A stretch of 64,000 nucleotides of DNA from Symsagittifera roscoffensis (taxonomy: Eukaryota > Xenacoelomorpha > Acoela > Convolutidae): assembly GCF_963678635.1 (NCBI RefSeq), contig NC_087064.1:45987346-46051345 (forward strand), in the 5' to 3' direction. Made by a program: the position numbers and the translations under genes. The notes below the pieces were generated by a model. The model was not told the DNA's origin and did not search any database. It saw nothing but the letters and a program-made list of their open reading frames with translations. Shown here piece after piece: positions 11,171 to 22,540 of this stretch. Numbering within the stretch: position 1 is the stretch's first letter; each line of letters starts with the position of its first letter.

Positions 11171-12399
11171 CTAAAAATGAAATCAGGGTCAGCATATTGC
11201 AAATTTGCTTTAGCTATAAAAAGTTTATTCCGTGAAAAATTCAGAATTATTGGTTTAGGCTTTACAAAACAAAAACACTCAAGTTCTAATCCAAAAACCG
11301 GGGGTAACGAAATAGGCGACAAGAAATTAGACGGATCCAATAAAACTGAATCCAGACGTTAAAGTTTTTTTAAGCAAAACCAGCATTTTGGGAGAAAAGC
11401 AAAGGGCTAACAAAAGTTATTGCTTGAAACAAACTTTCACAATTACAAAAAGAGTTTATAAACCCTTTAAAAATTCACACACGCGAACAATACATTTACG
11501 TCTAATTTCCCCATATTTGTAGTTTTGCATCGACGTCTAAATTCAATTTTTTGGCCACGTCTAATTTGCTTTTCGTCTAATTTCCTAGGCCCCCAAAAAA
11601 CCATTTAATTTCGTTGAAAATAATTGCTCATCTCATCAAGAATTTCTGAAGCAGGCGCCCTACAAAACCCTATCAAAAGTCGCCCAACAAAACAAAAAAT
11701 AATAATAATAGTAAACGCTCTGTGAAATTCTAGAACATTTTATGATAAAACTTTTTTTTGATAAAATTCACCCGATTTCAGAAAATTGGATTTATAGTTT
11801 ATTATTTCGCTAGATAATTAAAATCCGGATTCGAAATTAGATGTCGATCACATTTGTAGTGACCTTTACACTTTCGCTTTTCGATAATGGTGTTTACGTT
11901 CCGCTTAAAAAAGAAATGACCTGAACTGAAAAAAATCTTAAGTCAAACCGCAAAAAAATAAATTTTCGACTCTTTCTGACAGCAACAAACAGAAAAAATT
12001 TTGAAAACCTATATGAGACTATTCACTACGTTTATGACTCTTAATTAACTCCATAAAACTAATATGCCGCGTCGTGTAATTTCCAACTTACCCATACCAA
12101 ATTTGTAAACATGAACATCTTAGTTTGAATAAAGTGCCTCTAGTTCTAATTACGAATTTGCCATAATAATTTCAAAATAAATTAGTGCAAATCAAAGTCG
12201 GCATAAGCAATTTGTCTTATCTATAAAAAGCATCAGAGGCGTCATAAAAATAACATCATCATGGCAAAAAAAAATGAAAAACATCACCACAGAATCAAAA
12301 AAAAAATAGCACGCAGAAGCACGAAAAGCAAAACATACCATCAGCTTTGCAAATTCTATTGAGCATTGTATAACGGAAAAGTAATTTAAATTGAATCTA

Positions 12400-12875
12400 A
12401 ACAAAATTGCTCGTATTAGGGCGAAGCCCCGAAAATACCGACTGCATTTTGATTTCTATGGAGCAGTTGAAATTAAAATAACTGATGAAAATTTCAAAAA
12501 AAAAATGAATACCCCACAAGTACCAAGTGATATATTTCGCATATATCAAAGTATTACATAGACCAAAGAGGATGCCTCAATCCAATTTGGAACAATTTCT
12601 AAAACGGATTAAATCTCCGGTTACGCGTTAATAGCGCGAAATTTATCGCACGTTAATTGTCACAAATTGGCAATCTTTAAACCCCCATAACTGAACATGA
12701 ATTTATCACAGGTGAAATATCTTTTTAAATTTGAACAAGACAAGATTACCTTTAAATAATCTATTTAAAAAATTTTTGTCAATGGCTAGTTAAAAAATCG
12801 GAACTTGTCTAGGGAGCAAAACCACCCTGAGCACAAATATTCCGTCATTTTCTTCGAAAATAGTCGGAGCAAAAA
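12400..12875 (-). repeat. Dispersed repeat family B, inverted copy
   Basis: This is the reverse complement of the copy at 18696-19222. It has an outer hairpin ATTTTC-TTC-GAAAAT at 12847-12861, a central GC-rich palindrome around 12620-12655, and the other end at GGGC-GAA-GCCC near 12418 followed by a degenerate TGCTCGTATT. It is non-coding. Confidence 0.7.
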
Positions 12876-13262
12876 CCCAATTGTCATTCTTATCAATCCA
12901 AAGAAGAAATTCGACTCAGATTAAGGCTTCATTAGAAAACCAGATACCTGTTTTGCAGCAACAAACCGAAAAAATCTTTATACTACTGATTATCCAGGCA
13001 ATCATGTCATCAAGAGAGATTACATAAATAATAATCCCTAAGACCTCAACTCAATCTATGAATATTTTGCGGAAACGATACTTTTATCAGTCTAAGCCTT
13101 AACGAAAGCTCATTTAAAGTTGTAATCAGTCTAAGCCTCAACGAAAGCTCATTTAAACGAGAGCTGTAGTTCTTAGCAAAAATGACTATTCTCAAAAAAA
13201 ATTTCAGCAAATCCATTTAAAAACCGCTTCATTGTTAAATTTTTATTTAACTTTCAATTGTT

Positions 13263-13652
13263 ACACTATAACAAGACTGCTCATATCAGGGCAAAGCCCT
13301 GAATGATCCCACTGCCGTTTAATTGGTCTCGAACAGTTTTTGATAAATTAAGTTTTGGGAAAACTGTGAATTTTACGCTTAGGTTCGTTTATGGAATCAT
13401 TAAAATCAACCAGCTGTCTCAATTCAATTTGAAATGATTAAGTGCGGGATAATTTGCCAAGCGTGTAAATTGTAAAACGAGCAGTTTAGACAGACCAGTG
13501 ACAGGTTACTATAGTGGTGTGCACATCCGGCTGGGCCCAAGCAGATCAAGAAATCGATCCTCAGAGGGACCAGAAGTTTGTATAATTGGTCTGAATGAAA
13601 AAAAAACTTGAGTTTAGATATTCCTCACTTTATTCAAAAGTCGGAACAAAAA
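13263..13652 (-). repeat. Dispersed repeat family B, partial copy
   Basis: The terminal hairpin CAGGGC-AAA-GCCCTG at 13287-13301 is intact and preceded by ACAAGACTGCTCATAT. The opposite end decays to AAAGTCGGAACA near 13638. The middle is shortened and rearranged. Confidence 0.55.
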
Positions 13653-15024
13653 GAAAGGCTTAAAGCAAAAATGCAGTATTCACTTCTTTGCCATATTATT
13701 TATTTACATATTCTTTGAAAAATATAGCTCAGAGTAAAATCGGGCAGCCATTTTATCTGAACTTTTACACAAATCTGAGTTTTTATAACCGAGGCAACCC
13801 AAAAGTCAAGCCGCAAAACTGATAAATTGAGCAAGCATTTCCAAAAAAAATCATTAATCACACAACTTGAACGATCACATCGTTCATTCACATTTAACAA
13901 GACTGTTCGAATCAGAGCATACCCCTACATTTTCCAACTGCCCTGTAACTTGTCTCGTATTTTTTTCCCGCGCCACATACAGCAAAAATCAAGTATAAGG
14001 TTATCCTTTGAGAAACGCATTATTTCAAATGCCAAAATTCAACATAATAGTTACATTATTCAAAATTGCGTGGAAAAAATTGTCAAAGCACACATTTAAA
14101 ACAAAGTTCCAATCGCCAATCTATCAAAAAAAATTATCTCAAGCACTAGAGAAAAATATATAATAACCTAGAAACAAAACAAGACTGCTCATATATCATG
14201 GCAAAGTCCTGAATGTTCCGACGGTACTTTCGGGCCAATTAAAAAACTTTGGCGGAAAAGTTGACGAAATAATTTAAAAATATTGTTTCCATTTTTTTTC
14301 TTTCATTGTTTTCTTTCATTCATTAGCTCACACGTATTGTAAACTACAAAGCACAGGTGAAATATCTTTTTGAAATTGAGCTTCAGACAAAAATCCACTT
14401 TCAAAACTTAAAGTAAAAGTTCGCGTTTTTTACGCACAACTTACATTTTCATAATTGAAGAGCGAACATTAAATTACACAACGAAAAAAAAACACGAACG
14501 ATCAAAAATTTTGACATCATTTTGTTCACTAATATTTGTTCAGCCAACAGACAAATAGTTTTACCAATTCAAAGACAGAGATAAAAAAACCAATCAGTTA
14601 TTTAGATTTTTCTATCAAATCGCCTATTTCCTTTAAAATATTTCATGAGTACGAAACTATTTCATTAAGAGGCAAAACTGTGCACCAGAATGGAGCACAA
14701 TTTGGTGTCTGTATGTCAGTGGAACCCAGAGACAAGTCTTCAAACATGTTCCAAAATGTAAGCCAATTTCACTGAAGAGATTTCCGTGGATTCAGCGTGT
14801 TTAAACCTGTAACAAAATTTCTGTGGATTCCGCGTGTAAAAGCCTGTAACGTAAGCTGTCGGCACAATTGTTTGGTCGTGGATTCCGCAAGAAGCGAATA
14901 TAACTAGTTGTTCCAGATACCGCAACTGTATACGGATTCCGCACAATGTTGGTAGATTCCGCAAATGTAAAGGGAATCCGCAAAATTTGAAACAGGTATC
15001 TTCATATGTAAGCGTATTCTAGTA

Positions 15025-16900
15025 GAGGCCCAGCTAAAGCTGGAATTATATCTGCAAAATTTTTTGATTTTGTTCAACTGATGCGGGATGAAAAAGGTAA
15101 TTTCAAAAACTGAAAAAGTGGGCTTCATCAAATATTAGTTATTGCTCTAATAAAACATGAGTGAAATTTTTGTCAGTACGGAAATTTCCCCGGGAAAATT
15201 TTTTTGAACAAACTCTAGGGAAAAGCATCTTATTGCCTGTCGCCTCGATTAAACCCTTGATATCAGATTGAGTTGTTTTCGAGAGATGTCAAAAAGTTTC
15301 AAAAAAACGGACAAGAAATCAAAACATAGCCAATCGAACATTGGAAAAGAGTAATGAACGCAAGTAAACAGAAGAAAAAAAACATTGACTTCGTTGAAAA
15401 AATGGAATATCTTTATTTTGAATTTATTTCTTTCGAACTTCAAAAAAATGCCCTTTATGCTCTTTAAATTTCTAGAACAATTTATGACAGGCGCTTTTTT
15501 GATAACATTAACCCAACTTGAGAAAACTGGATCAACAGGTAAAAGTTTTTATTCCGCTAAAAATCCAAAAATTAAATTCCACTTTCGAAACTAGAAATCG
15601 TACTAGAATTTTTTGCGCCATTTGCACGTTCGTATTTGAAGAGTGCCATTTACGAATTTCAATTGAACCCAAAAAGTGCATATATACCTAATTGTATCAA
15701 TAATTTAAGACTTTTTCCTGAAAAAAAAACAATAAAAATCAGCAAGACCTATATAAGAGTCTTCACTACGTTCATTTCTCGTAAACTTTGTCTTTTTCGA
15801 AGTCCATAATTTTTTGTTATAAAATTTGGATGTGCGCGCTTACACAGTGGAGCTTCGATCATCCTATTCTTTTCATTGAACCCAAAATCTCAGATTTTGG
15901 ATGGTAGTTTTCGAGACAAGTTAAAAAAACTTGTTTTTGAGGGCGTAAACTTTTCAGTTAAAAACCTCGTGCGAAGCCTCCATGTAGAGGAACTTCCTAT
16001 ATATCATTCAATCAATTGAACTCAAAATCTCAAATTTGGGAGAGCAGTTTTCGAAAAATTCAAAATATTTTAAAAAAAGGGTCGAAAAATCAAAAATTTG
16101 ACTTTTCCGAAGGTCATAACTTTTTGTGTAAAAAATAGGCGTAACCGCTCAAGCAGGAGAGTTTTCCACAACCCAATCTACCCACTGAAACTAAAACTCA
16201 GATTTGGGAGGGTAGTTTTTGAGAAAAGTCAAAAAAATGAAGAAAAAAAATCTCAAAAAATCTCATATTTTGGTTTTCCGAGGGCGTAAATTTTATAGTA
16301 AAAAATTTCGTGGATATTCTCCATGCAGATGAGCTTCTCACATATCATTCAGTCAATTGAATTCAAAATCTCATATTTTGGAGATTAGTTTTCGAAAAAA
16401 GTCAAAATGTTTCAAAAAACGGTCAAAAAATCCGAAGGTCATTCCTTTTTGTGTGAAAAAAATTGGGCGTAACCGTTTATACAGGAGCGCTTTCCACAAC
16501 CCGTTCGACCCATTGAAACAAAAAAAAACAGATTTGGGAGGGTAGTTTTCGAGAAAAGTCAATAAGATTGAAAAAACGGTCAAAAATCGAAAATTTGACT
16601 TGCTGAAGGCTATAACTTTTTTGTATAGAAAAAATTTGGACATAGCCGCTTATGCATGGGAGCTTCTGACATCCTGTAGCTGTAGGTAGATTAAAGGGAA
16701 AAGACTAGGGAATTATGCAGGCGAGCAGGGGACTGGGCAGACTTCCCAATGGTACCACTTTTTTGAAAATCGGCTGAGTAATTTTTGAGAAAAACATTTT
16801 TTTGAAAAAGGTAAAAAAAATTCCAAAGCGTCTGAAAAAACAAAAAATATACAAAAACTCAACCCCTTACATTTTTCTTATACATGTTTTTACCAAACAA
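15025..16900 (+). repeat. Array-bearing dispersed repeat, copy 2 (interrupted)
   Basis: The layout matches 7880-9290: a unique head (GGCCCAGCTAAAGCTGG), about five tandem units (landmark near 15903, 16043, 16211, 16384 and 16540) and a tail with ATGCAGGCGAGCAGGGGA. A family A element splits it at 15324-15780. Confidence 0.7.
15324..15780 (+). mobile_element. Family A element nested in another repeat
   Basis: The left end is ACATAGCCAATCGAACATTGG then AAAGAGTAATGAACG, and the right end CTTCACTACGTTCATTTCTC. The 7880-9290 copy of the host repeat lacks this segment between AAGAAATCAAA and the following TTGACTTTTC-like sequence. That comparison makes this a real insertion and defines both ends. 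AAGAGTAATGAACG at the left and its complement at the right form a short inverted repeat. No transposase is encoded. Confidence 0.7.
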
Positions 16901-17586
16901 GATTTTTGTTAGTGGATTCCACAGACTGTTCCGGATTCCGCAAATTCTGTTGTGAATTCCGCTAAGTCGCCGGTTTTTAGAGCGAATTTGAGTGATACTC
17001 TGTATTAGCTATTTGTTTGTGGAACCCAAAACAAAAAAGAAGATCAAAGAAAAAAAAACAAAGTTGCGAATTCCGCAACAAACTTGATTTTGGCCTGTTG
17101 CGAAATCCGCTTAAAATTCACAAGTTGCACAGTTTGGCCTCGTAATGTTGAATTTTAAATTCACGGTTGACATGAACAGTTAAGATACATTTTTGCGCTG
17201 GATACAAGTTTATAATTAGACAGCGTAATTCAACTTCAAACCACTAAAACATAAAAATGAGCGAGTACAGGTTTTAAGATTTTTCTATAACATACGACGT
17301 ACCTAAGTGAAAAGTCACTACGTTAACTAAACTTAAATATGCCAACCGGATCAACCTTAAAGAGCTATCTCCCTCACCTAACGCAGAAAAAATTCTGACG
17401 AAATTTTTCGAACAAGGAACTATGCAGTTGTACTATTGTCTTTTGAACTAAAGCCGAGCACAGGTACCTTAACAAAAATACTATTAATACTAAGAACGGC
17501 TTTGATTACTCTAGCACCTTTTGTAAGAAAGTCCGAAAAAAGATTGGTTCGATTATTCTTTTCTATCACCAAAAAAGAATCCTAAC

Positions 17587-17745
17587 CGAGTAAAAATGTG
17601 TAGATTGCTGGCAACAAAGTTTCGCACGGCCACTACACTTGGGTCCTTCAAGAACGCATCTGCCTCTTTGGCCATCGGCCTCGTCAATGCAGCACTGTCC
17701 TCTAAAACACGAACAATTAACTCAAGCCAATTGATGGCCATTTCC
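17587..17745 (-). CDS. TEP1: TEP1-like exon: helical linker
   Basis: The acceptor is TTATTATAG and the donor ACTCG|GTTAGG. It encodes MAINWLELIVRVLEDSAALT, then roughly AKEADAFLKDPSVVAVRNFV and ASNLHIFTR. The helical pattern matches the segment between the NACHT module and the propeller in TEP1. The 3' junction to 10993 is in phase. The 5' junction needs two bases from the previous exon, which selects the GTATTT donor there rather than the better-looking GTGAGT. Confidence 0.78.
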
Positions 17746-18695
17746 CTATAATAATCAAGGCTTAATCCTCAATATACTAATTTTAGTAACTATGATATAG
17801 AAACTATGATTATCAAAAGGTAGAGATATCGGCAGTATAAAAAATTAGTCGGTAATAAGTTGATACGACTGAGGTTTATACAGGTATAAAAACTGACAAC
17901 TGCAGGTCCATTTTTCACAGCAGCCCACATCTCTTTATTTTGACGTAAAAAGTTTGCGCTCATGATTATTTTTCATCTAAAATCAAAATAGAACGACTCT
18001 GCTCATATCAGGGTGCAACTCCAATTTCACACTCATTAGTTTGTTTCAAAAATTGGAAAAATTAACTTAAATCACAATAGAGCATTCAGAGATTATTACA
18101 GGGATGATTATACAAAAATGGATACATACTGGAAAGAGACAGCGCAAATCCACTAACTTTACTAAAAAATGATAAGAAACAAAACATATTTTTGTTTTTG
18201 AACACGGTGCAAATATAGGCAATAAAAAAATCCACAAAACACAAAAGACAATCAATTTGATCACCGATATTATCGAATTGAAAAATCATCGTGCGCATTG
18301 TTTGTTTAAAACTCGATAGAGTACCTCAAAGTTTAAGCTTATCATTTTTGAAACTAATTTTCATCAGCTCAAAGCAGACAAAAGTTAAAAGGGGTGCCAA
18401 ATTTTAATGATCATATCAAATACGACGGCTAGTCAATAAAAAGAATTGATTTGTTTCACAAAGAATCACGAACTAAAAGGCTTTTATCTTTCATTAGCCA
18501 TGATAGTTAAGTTTTGCGGCCGGCTTACAGGGATACTTAAGTTAACAATTCACAAAATGTCAAAACTACTCGAACCAATACATTAATCCAAATGTTAAAC
18601 ACGGGATATTTGATTAGCAGGTCTATTTGTTGAATTCTTTCTAAAACGGGACGTCATCGATCTTTTCCCATTACATTTAAGGAGTCTTCTTGTTG

Positions 18696-19222
18696 TTCCG
18701 ACTTTCGATACGAAAGTAACGGAATATTTGTGCTCGGGGTGGGTTTTTTTTCTTCAGACAAATTTCGACTTTTTAACTAGCCATTTTTGACGGAATTTTT
18801 TATATCATTCAAGCGGTATTGTTGTCCTGCGCCTAAATTTGAAAAATTATTTCACCTGTGATCATTTTTCGTAAAGTTATGGGGGTTTAAAGATTGCCAT
18901 TTTGGCCAATTTGGGACAATTAACGCGCGATATATTTCGCGCTATTAACGCGTAAGCGGAGAATTAATCCGTCTTAGAAATCGTTCCAAATTGGTTAAAA
19001 GAAGCTTATTCGCCATAATTGGTTTGTTACAAGGAGTAAAATCTATCCTTTTGTACTTTGTATGGCGTGTGGGGGGATGATTTTCATAAAAAATTTCTAA
19101 TTTTAGAAAAAAAATTTTCATTGTATTTTTTCTTACATTTAGTTTTTAAATGTTATTACTGCTCCATAAACATTAAAAGGCAGTCGAAACATTCAGGGCT
19201 TCGCCCTGATACGAGCAGTCTT
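18696..19222 (+). repeat. Dispersed repeat family B, fullest copy
   Basis: It starts with a perfect hairpin ACTTTCG-ATA-CGAAAGT (18701-18717). A double palindrome lies near 18918-18955 (GCGCGA...TCGCGC and TTAACGCG...). It ends with hairpin CAGGGC-TTC-GCCCTG (19194-19208) plus ATACGAGCAGTCTTGTT. Copies lie at 12400 (inverted), 30498-30975 and 39277-39755, the last two without the 3' hairpin. It is non-autonomous; a 3' hairpin close to the end recalls Helitron-like elements, but the canonical CTRR end is absent. It lies inside the 17746-19250 intron. Confidence 0.7.
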
Positions 19223-19250
19223 GTTACAGTATATTTTTGTTTTTAAATAC

Positions 19251-19369
19251 TCACCCGTCGAGTTGAGGCACTGGACCAGTTTATGATGACTGTCCGTCTC
19301 GAAGCACACTTTTACAAAGTTCAGGTCCACAACCAATGACTTCAGCAGCTTCCAATCACCACAACTTTG
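19251..19369 (-). CDS. TEP1: TEP1-like exon: helical linker
   Basis: It encodes QSCGDWKLLKSLVVDLNFVK, then VCFETDSHHKLVQCLNSTG. The GDW-x-LL-x-x-L-x-x-D-h-x-h pattern is the helix pair that precedes the propeller in NACHT-WD40 proteins, and it resembles the QSG...LLSKFL segment of TEP1. The acceptor is TTTTTTAAG at 19370-19372; an alternative five bases further in is possible. Donor GTATTT (end 19251) gives the phase needed by the next exon, while GTGAGT (end 19255) is the stronger site but breaks the frame. Its 5' phase does not match the exon at 45996, so one exon is missing or unrecognised. Confidence 0.7.
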
Positions 19370-20010
19370 CTTAAAAAACATGTATTTCAAAATAGATTAT
19401 AGGAGACATTCAGTAGGATGTGAAAGACTTTATCAACTTATTTTGATAAATAATCAAGGGTAGCAAAAATACGTTCAAATATCAATGAAACACCTCCTAA
19501 ACAACTAGAATTACTCTAAGAGTGAGTTTTGTAAAAATACAGGATACTTAGACCAATTGAAAGCTAAAACTGTTCGTTTTTTAACCATGTCGACCTCAAT
19601 TATTCTTAAACTGACTAGCGTCACTAAAAAAATTTATTGGCTTATATACAGTGCTCTTCGGATAAAACTATTCAAACTGATAACCTCAAGCACGTTATTC
19701 TCAAATAGCCTAGTTTAGACAAAAGATATAAAAACAGAAAGGGCTCGAATTTTACCAGAATTAACAATGTTTGCCAAAAATTCACTCTAAAACGGGTCAC
19801 CTTAGGTTGATTTCAAAGAATTGAAAACTATGTTCAAACTATCAGTCAATTTTTGAACCTCATCTATCACAACGACGTCTTCTTTTGGCCAAACAAACTC
19901 ATCGACAACATCTCTCAAAACCCCAAGTCACACACAGGCAACATACTGAAAAAAATATATAGCGGGTAAACAGCTCAATCACTCAATATGCAAACAATGG
20001 TTCCTGCGAT

Positions 20011-20476
20011 GTGACGAAGACCTGGTGGCTACTTCAAGAGAAGTTTTTCAGCGAGGGGAGGCTCGTAGTGGTCAGCATAGAAGACCAAATTGCGATGCTT
20101 TGCCTAGAACCAGGCGATGACAACCAATTCAAAAACAAGGTTCGTTCAAAAACAAGAGCTAAAGACGCGGTTGAACGAAGTGTGGACATTATCAGCGACA
20201 CATTCTTCGTTGCTCTCGGTTGCAATAATCTGCCTGAAAGGTCTTACTCGGCTGTCTGGCTGCTGAAAAAGCTGTGTATCTACGAGGATTCGTTGCGGAG
20301 GAAAGACTGGGTATACGAGGAAGATAAGTGAGCTGTTGTCAGTCGGAAGAGGCGAGGATGTGCAAATCGAGATTTGCCGGGTCAATTTAATGCTTGAGGC
20401 AGTGAGCCAAAAGAACTCGATGGGTCAGCTTCAAAGAAAAGAAGGGTGCTTCACGTGTGGGCAACTTGGTTACTTT
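20011..20476 (+). pseudogene. Degraded retroelement gag, part upstream of the copia insertion
   Basis: This is the only clearly non-host-gene sequence here with less AT-rich, codon-like composition. An open stretch of about 106 codons starts near 20011; a frameshift near 20330 leads to a frame ending in a zinc-knuckle start, CFTCGQLGYF, at 20447-20476. The knuckle is cut there by the copia LTR and resumes at 23457. It looks like the gag of an older retroelement. The exact clade cannot be named from what remains. Confidence 0.5.
20472..20476. repeat. Target site duplication (left), ACTTT
   Basis: The five bases directly before the 5' LTR match 23452-23456 directly after the 3' LTR. Five bases is the usual length for copia-type integrases. 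Confidence 0.85.
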
Positions 20477-20717
20477 TGTTAAGTTTCGGAGAAATGACCT
20501 CTCACTTTATAGAGAAGTCATTTCCCACTTTTTGGTTCAAAATAAAAACATGATTGGATATAGCACGATGTCACGCGATATCGCGCGATGTCATATCACG
20601 AGATCAGATCTCAACAGGCGGTTAACTTTCCATATATATAGAAGCTGATTTACTACTCTTTTATCGCTCTCTAATTAAACTGTTGATTATACCTAGTTTT
20701 GCTGCTAACCTGTGAAA
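20477..20717 (+). repeat. 5' LTR of the copia element
   Basis: It begins TGTTAAG and ends CTGTGAAA rather than the usual CA. It contains paired CGATGTCA motifs in a palindromic stretch (about 20560-20600), a TATA box at 20632-20640 and AATTAAA where the 3' LTR has AATAAA. The TATA box is the likely promoter of the element. Confidence 0.9.
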
Positions 20718-20733
20718 GGTTATGGGCCCAGCA
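20718..20733 (+). promoter_or_regulatory. Primer binding site, initiator tRNA-Met internal fragment
   Basis: GGTTATGGGCCCAGCA abuts the LTR with no gap. It is complementary to the anticodon-arm region of animal initiator tRNA-Met, not to a tRNA 3' end. Priming from such a half-tRNA is a known property of Drosophila copia and its relatives. Confidence 0.9.
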
Positions 20734-20987
20734 GTAAAATACGTGTCAGAAGTCAAGATTGACTGACTTAACAACAAACGTTGAAAGAGCAAGCTGTAAA
20801 TTGTTGACACAGTTAAAGTCACAAAAAACAGACAACCGTGGAAAAAGTCACAAAGAAGATAGTGAACTGGCAGATAGACAACAGAGCAATACAAAGAGTC
20901 ATTGAGACAGGGCATTGAGACAATTCAGTGATCAGTGAAGTCTGGAGTCACAAGGAAAGCTGAAAGAAGCACACGAGAGAAAGAGAT

Positions 20988-20989
<2 letters not shown>

Positions 20990-21036
<47 letters not shown>

Positions 21037-21075
21037 TAGAAAGAGAGAGACAGAGAGAGAGAGAGAGAGAAACAG
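20990..21075. repeat. GA-rich microsatellite in the copia leader
   Basis: An impure (AG)n tract lies in the untranslated leader between the primer site and gag. It has probably expanded after insertion or as part of the element. Confidence 0.85.
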
Positions 21076-21499
21076 CGATAGATAGAAACTGACAAACTGT
21101 TCAATTTGATAAACTCAGTTGATGTGGTGTTTTATATATTTGTAGATATGTGTTGTTGCTTGGGGGATCGTATTCCGTCGCTGCGAGATCTGACCTCCAA
21201 CCAGATTTAAAAAATAGAAGTTCAACAAATAAAAAAACACTCCAAAATTTCTATTGTGCTAATATATATTGCTATGTATGAAGTCTGTGAAGTAACCTTA
21301 GCTTTGCTACATCGCTGATGTGTTATTCAGTACGCTTACCGTTAGGTTTTGGATCAGACTTAGGTAATGAGATACATGATTACTTATATTATGCGCTGCG
21401 ATATGATTGCTGATATAATTTAGTCTGAATTTTGGGTCATTGAGAAGTACGTGGAACATAAGATATATTTGTTCAGAGCAATACGGCTTAGGTGAAAAA

Positions 21500-22540
21500 A
21501 TGTCTAAGTCAGAGAGAATAGTGTTTTCAGGAAAAGAAGAAGACTTTTTGTATTTTGAAGAGCAATTTGAGGCTAGAATTTTTCATCTTAAACTGAATAA
21601 AGTTATCAATAGAGAAGTAGATGAGAAAGATTTCGCACCCAGTGTTAGGAAAAATGCTACTGTAGAACAGAGAGAGGCATCTTTGAGAAAATGGAGATAA
21701 ATTTTAGGTGAAAAAGAATTGCATGTTTGGTATGAGTTGGTGCTATGTTTAGACAAAAAATCTGTTTTGTTTTTAAGACCCTTTAAAGGCAAGGGAAGTA
21801 AGGCTTGGGAAATTTTGTGCAAAAGGTTCAAAAGCGCCGAGAGACCTAGACTGCAGCAATTGATTTCAGATTTAACTTCGATAAGAATGAAAGCTAATGA
21901 GAGTGTAGTCGATTATATCACTAGAGCTGAAGAGTTGCAGTATAATTTAGATGAAGTAGACGAGGGTTTAAGTGAAAATATGTTTGTGTCAATCATTCTT
22001 AAAGGCCTACCAAAAGAGTTCAATACGTTTTGTACTTTGGTTAAGTTCAGCAAAGATGATAAGAGTTTGAACGAAATTAAGAATGATTTGTTAAAATTTG
22101 AAAGTGATCATAGAAATGAGAAGGAGGAGACCGAACATTCGTTTATTTCGAGAACGAAAACATGTTTTAGGTGCAATAAGACAGGACATATAGCAGCTCA
22201 TTGTAGAACTAAGTTAGTGAATAAGGTTAACCAGTCATCTAGTGATAGATCTCCTGTGAAATGTTTCAGGTGCTTAGAAATAGGACACATAGCTAGGGAT
22301 TGTAAGAAGGAATTTGAGAGAAAAAGCGTGAGAGAAGACCAGCTGTTAGCTGAAACAAATGAAACTCATTTTAGCTTTTACAACTCGGCTGAGAGAGTCG
22401 ACGGTAACCTAGTTATATATTCAAGCTCAACTTGCAGTATGATAAAGGATAAGAATTTATTTGTTGAGCTTGACCAGAGTTTTAGCGAAACTGTTGAAAA
22501 CGCTAACAAAACGGAGTCTAAGGTTTTAGGTAAAGGATGA
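21500..22540 (+). pseudogene. copia-type gag with one internal stop and start of protease
   Basis: The first ATG gives MSKSERIVFSGKEEDF, a typical copia gag start. A TAA at 21698-21700 interrupts an otherwise single frame to 22540. Residues about 75-200 form the gag helical domain (RPRLQQLISDLTSIRMKANE, AEELQYNL, ILKGLPKEF). Two CCHC knuckles follow, CFRCNKTGHIAAHC and CFRCLEIGHIARDC. After them comes the aspartic protease entry, where D-S-G is expected but Y-S-S is read, so the catalytic Asp is lost. These two defects make autonomous activity impossible. Confidence 0.88.

Larger units (their letters stand above)
11171..17586 (-). other. Intron packed with families A and B and a nested repeat
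   Basis: The 6.4-kb intron (donor CTCG|GTTAGG, acceptor TTTTTAG) contains a family A right end near 11820-12050, family B copies or fragments (12400-12875, 13263-13652, near 13895 and near 14170), and the array-bearing repeat at 15025-16900. A 39-bp direct repeat lies at about 13088-13165. No exon is predicted, because the flanking exons join in phase. Confidence 0.6.

Noticed and set aside
10843-11340. Longest minus-strand open frame (165 codons)
   Set aside because: Only 10993-11170 is coding. The ends run through a GTAAGT donor and a TTTAG acceptor into intron sequence.
19840-19960. Minus-strand stretch reading VVDEFVWPKEDVVVIDEVQ
   Set aside because: Only about 36 codons after a stop, with no supported splice sites. 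It may belong to the old retroelement; it does not fit the missing TEP1 exon.
21440-21499. Gag start upstream of 21500
   Set aside because: The frame is open to 21440, but the peptide before the ATG at 21500 does not look like copia gag, whereas MSKSERIVFSG does.
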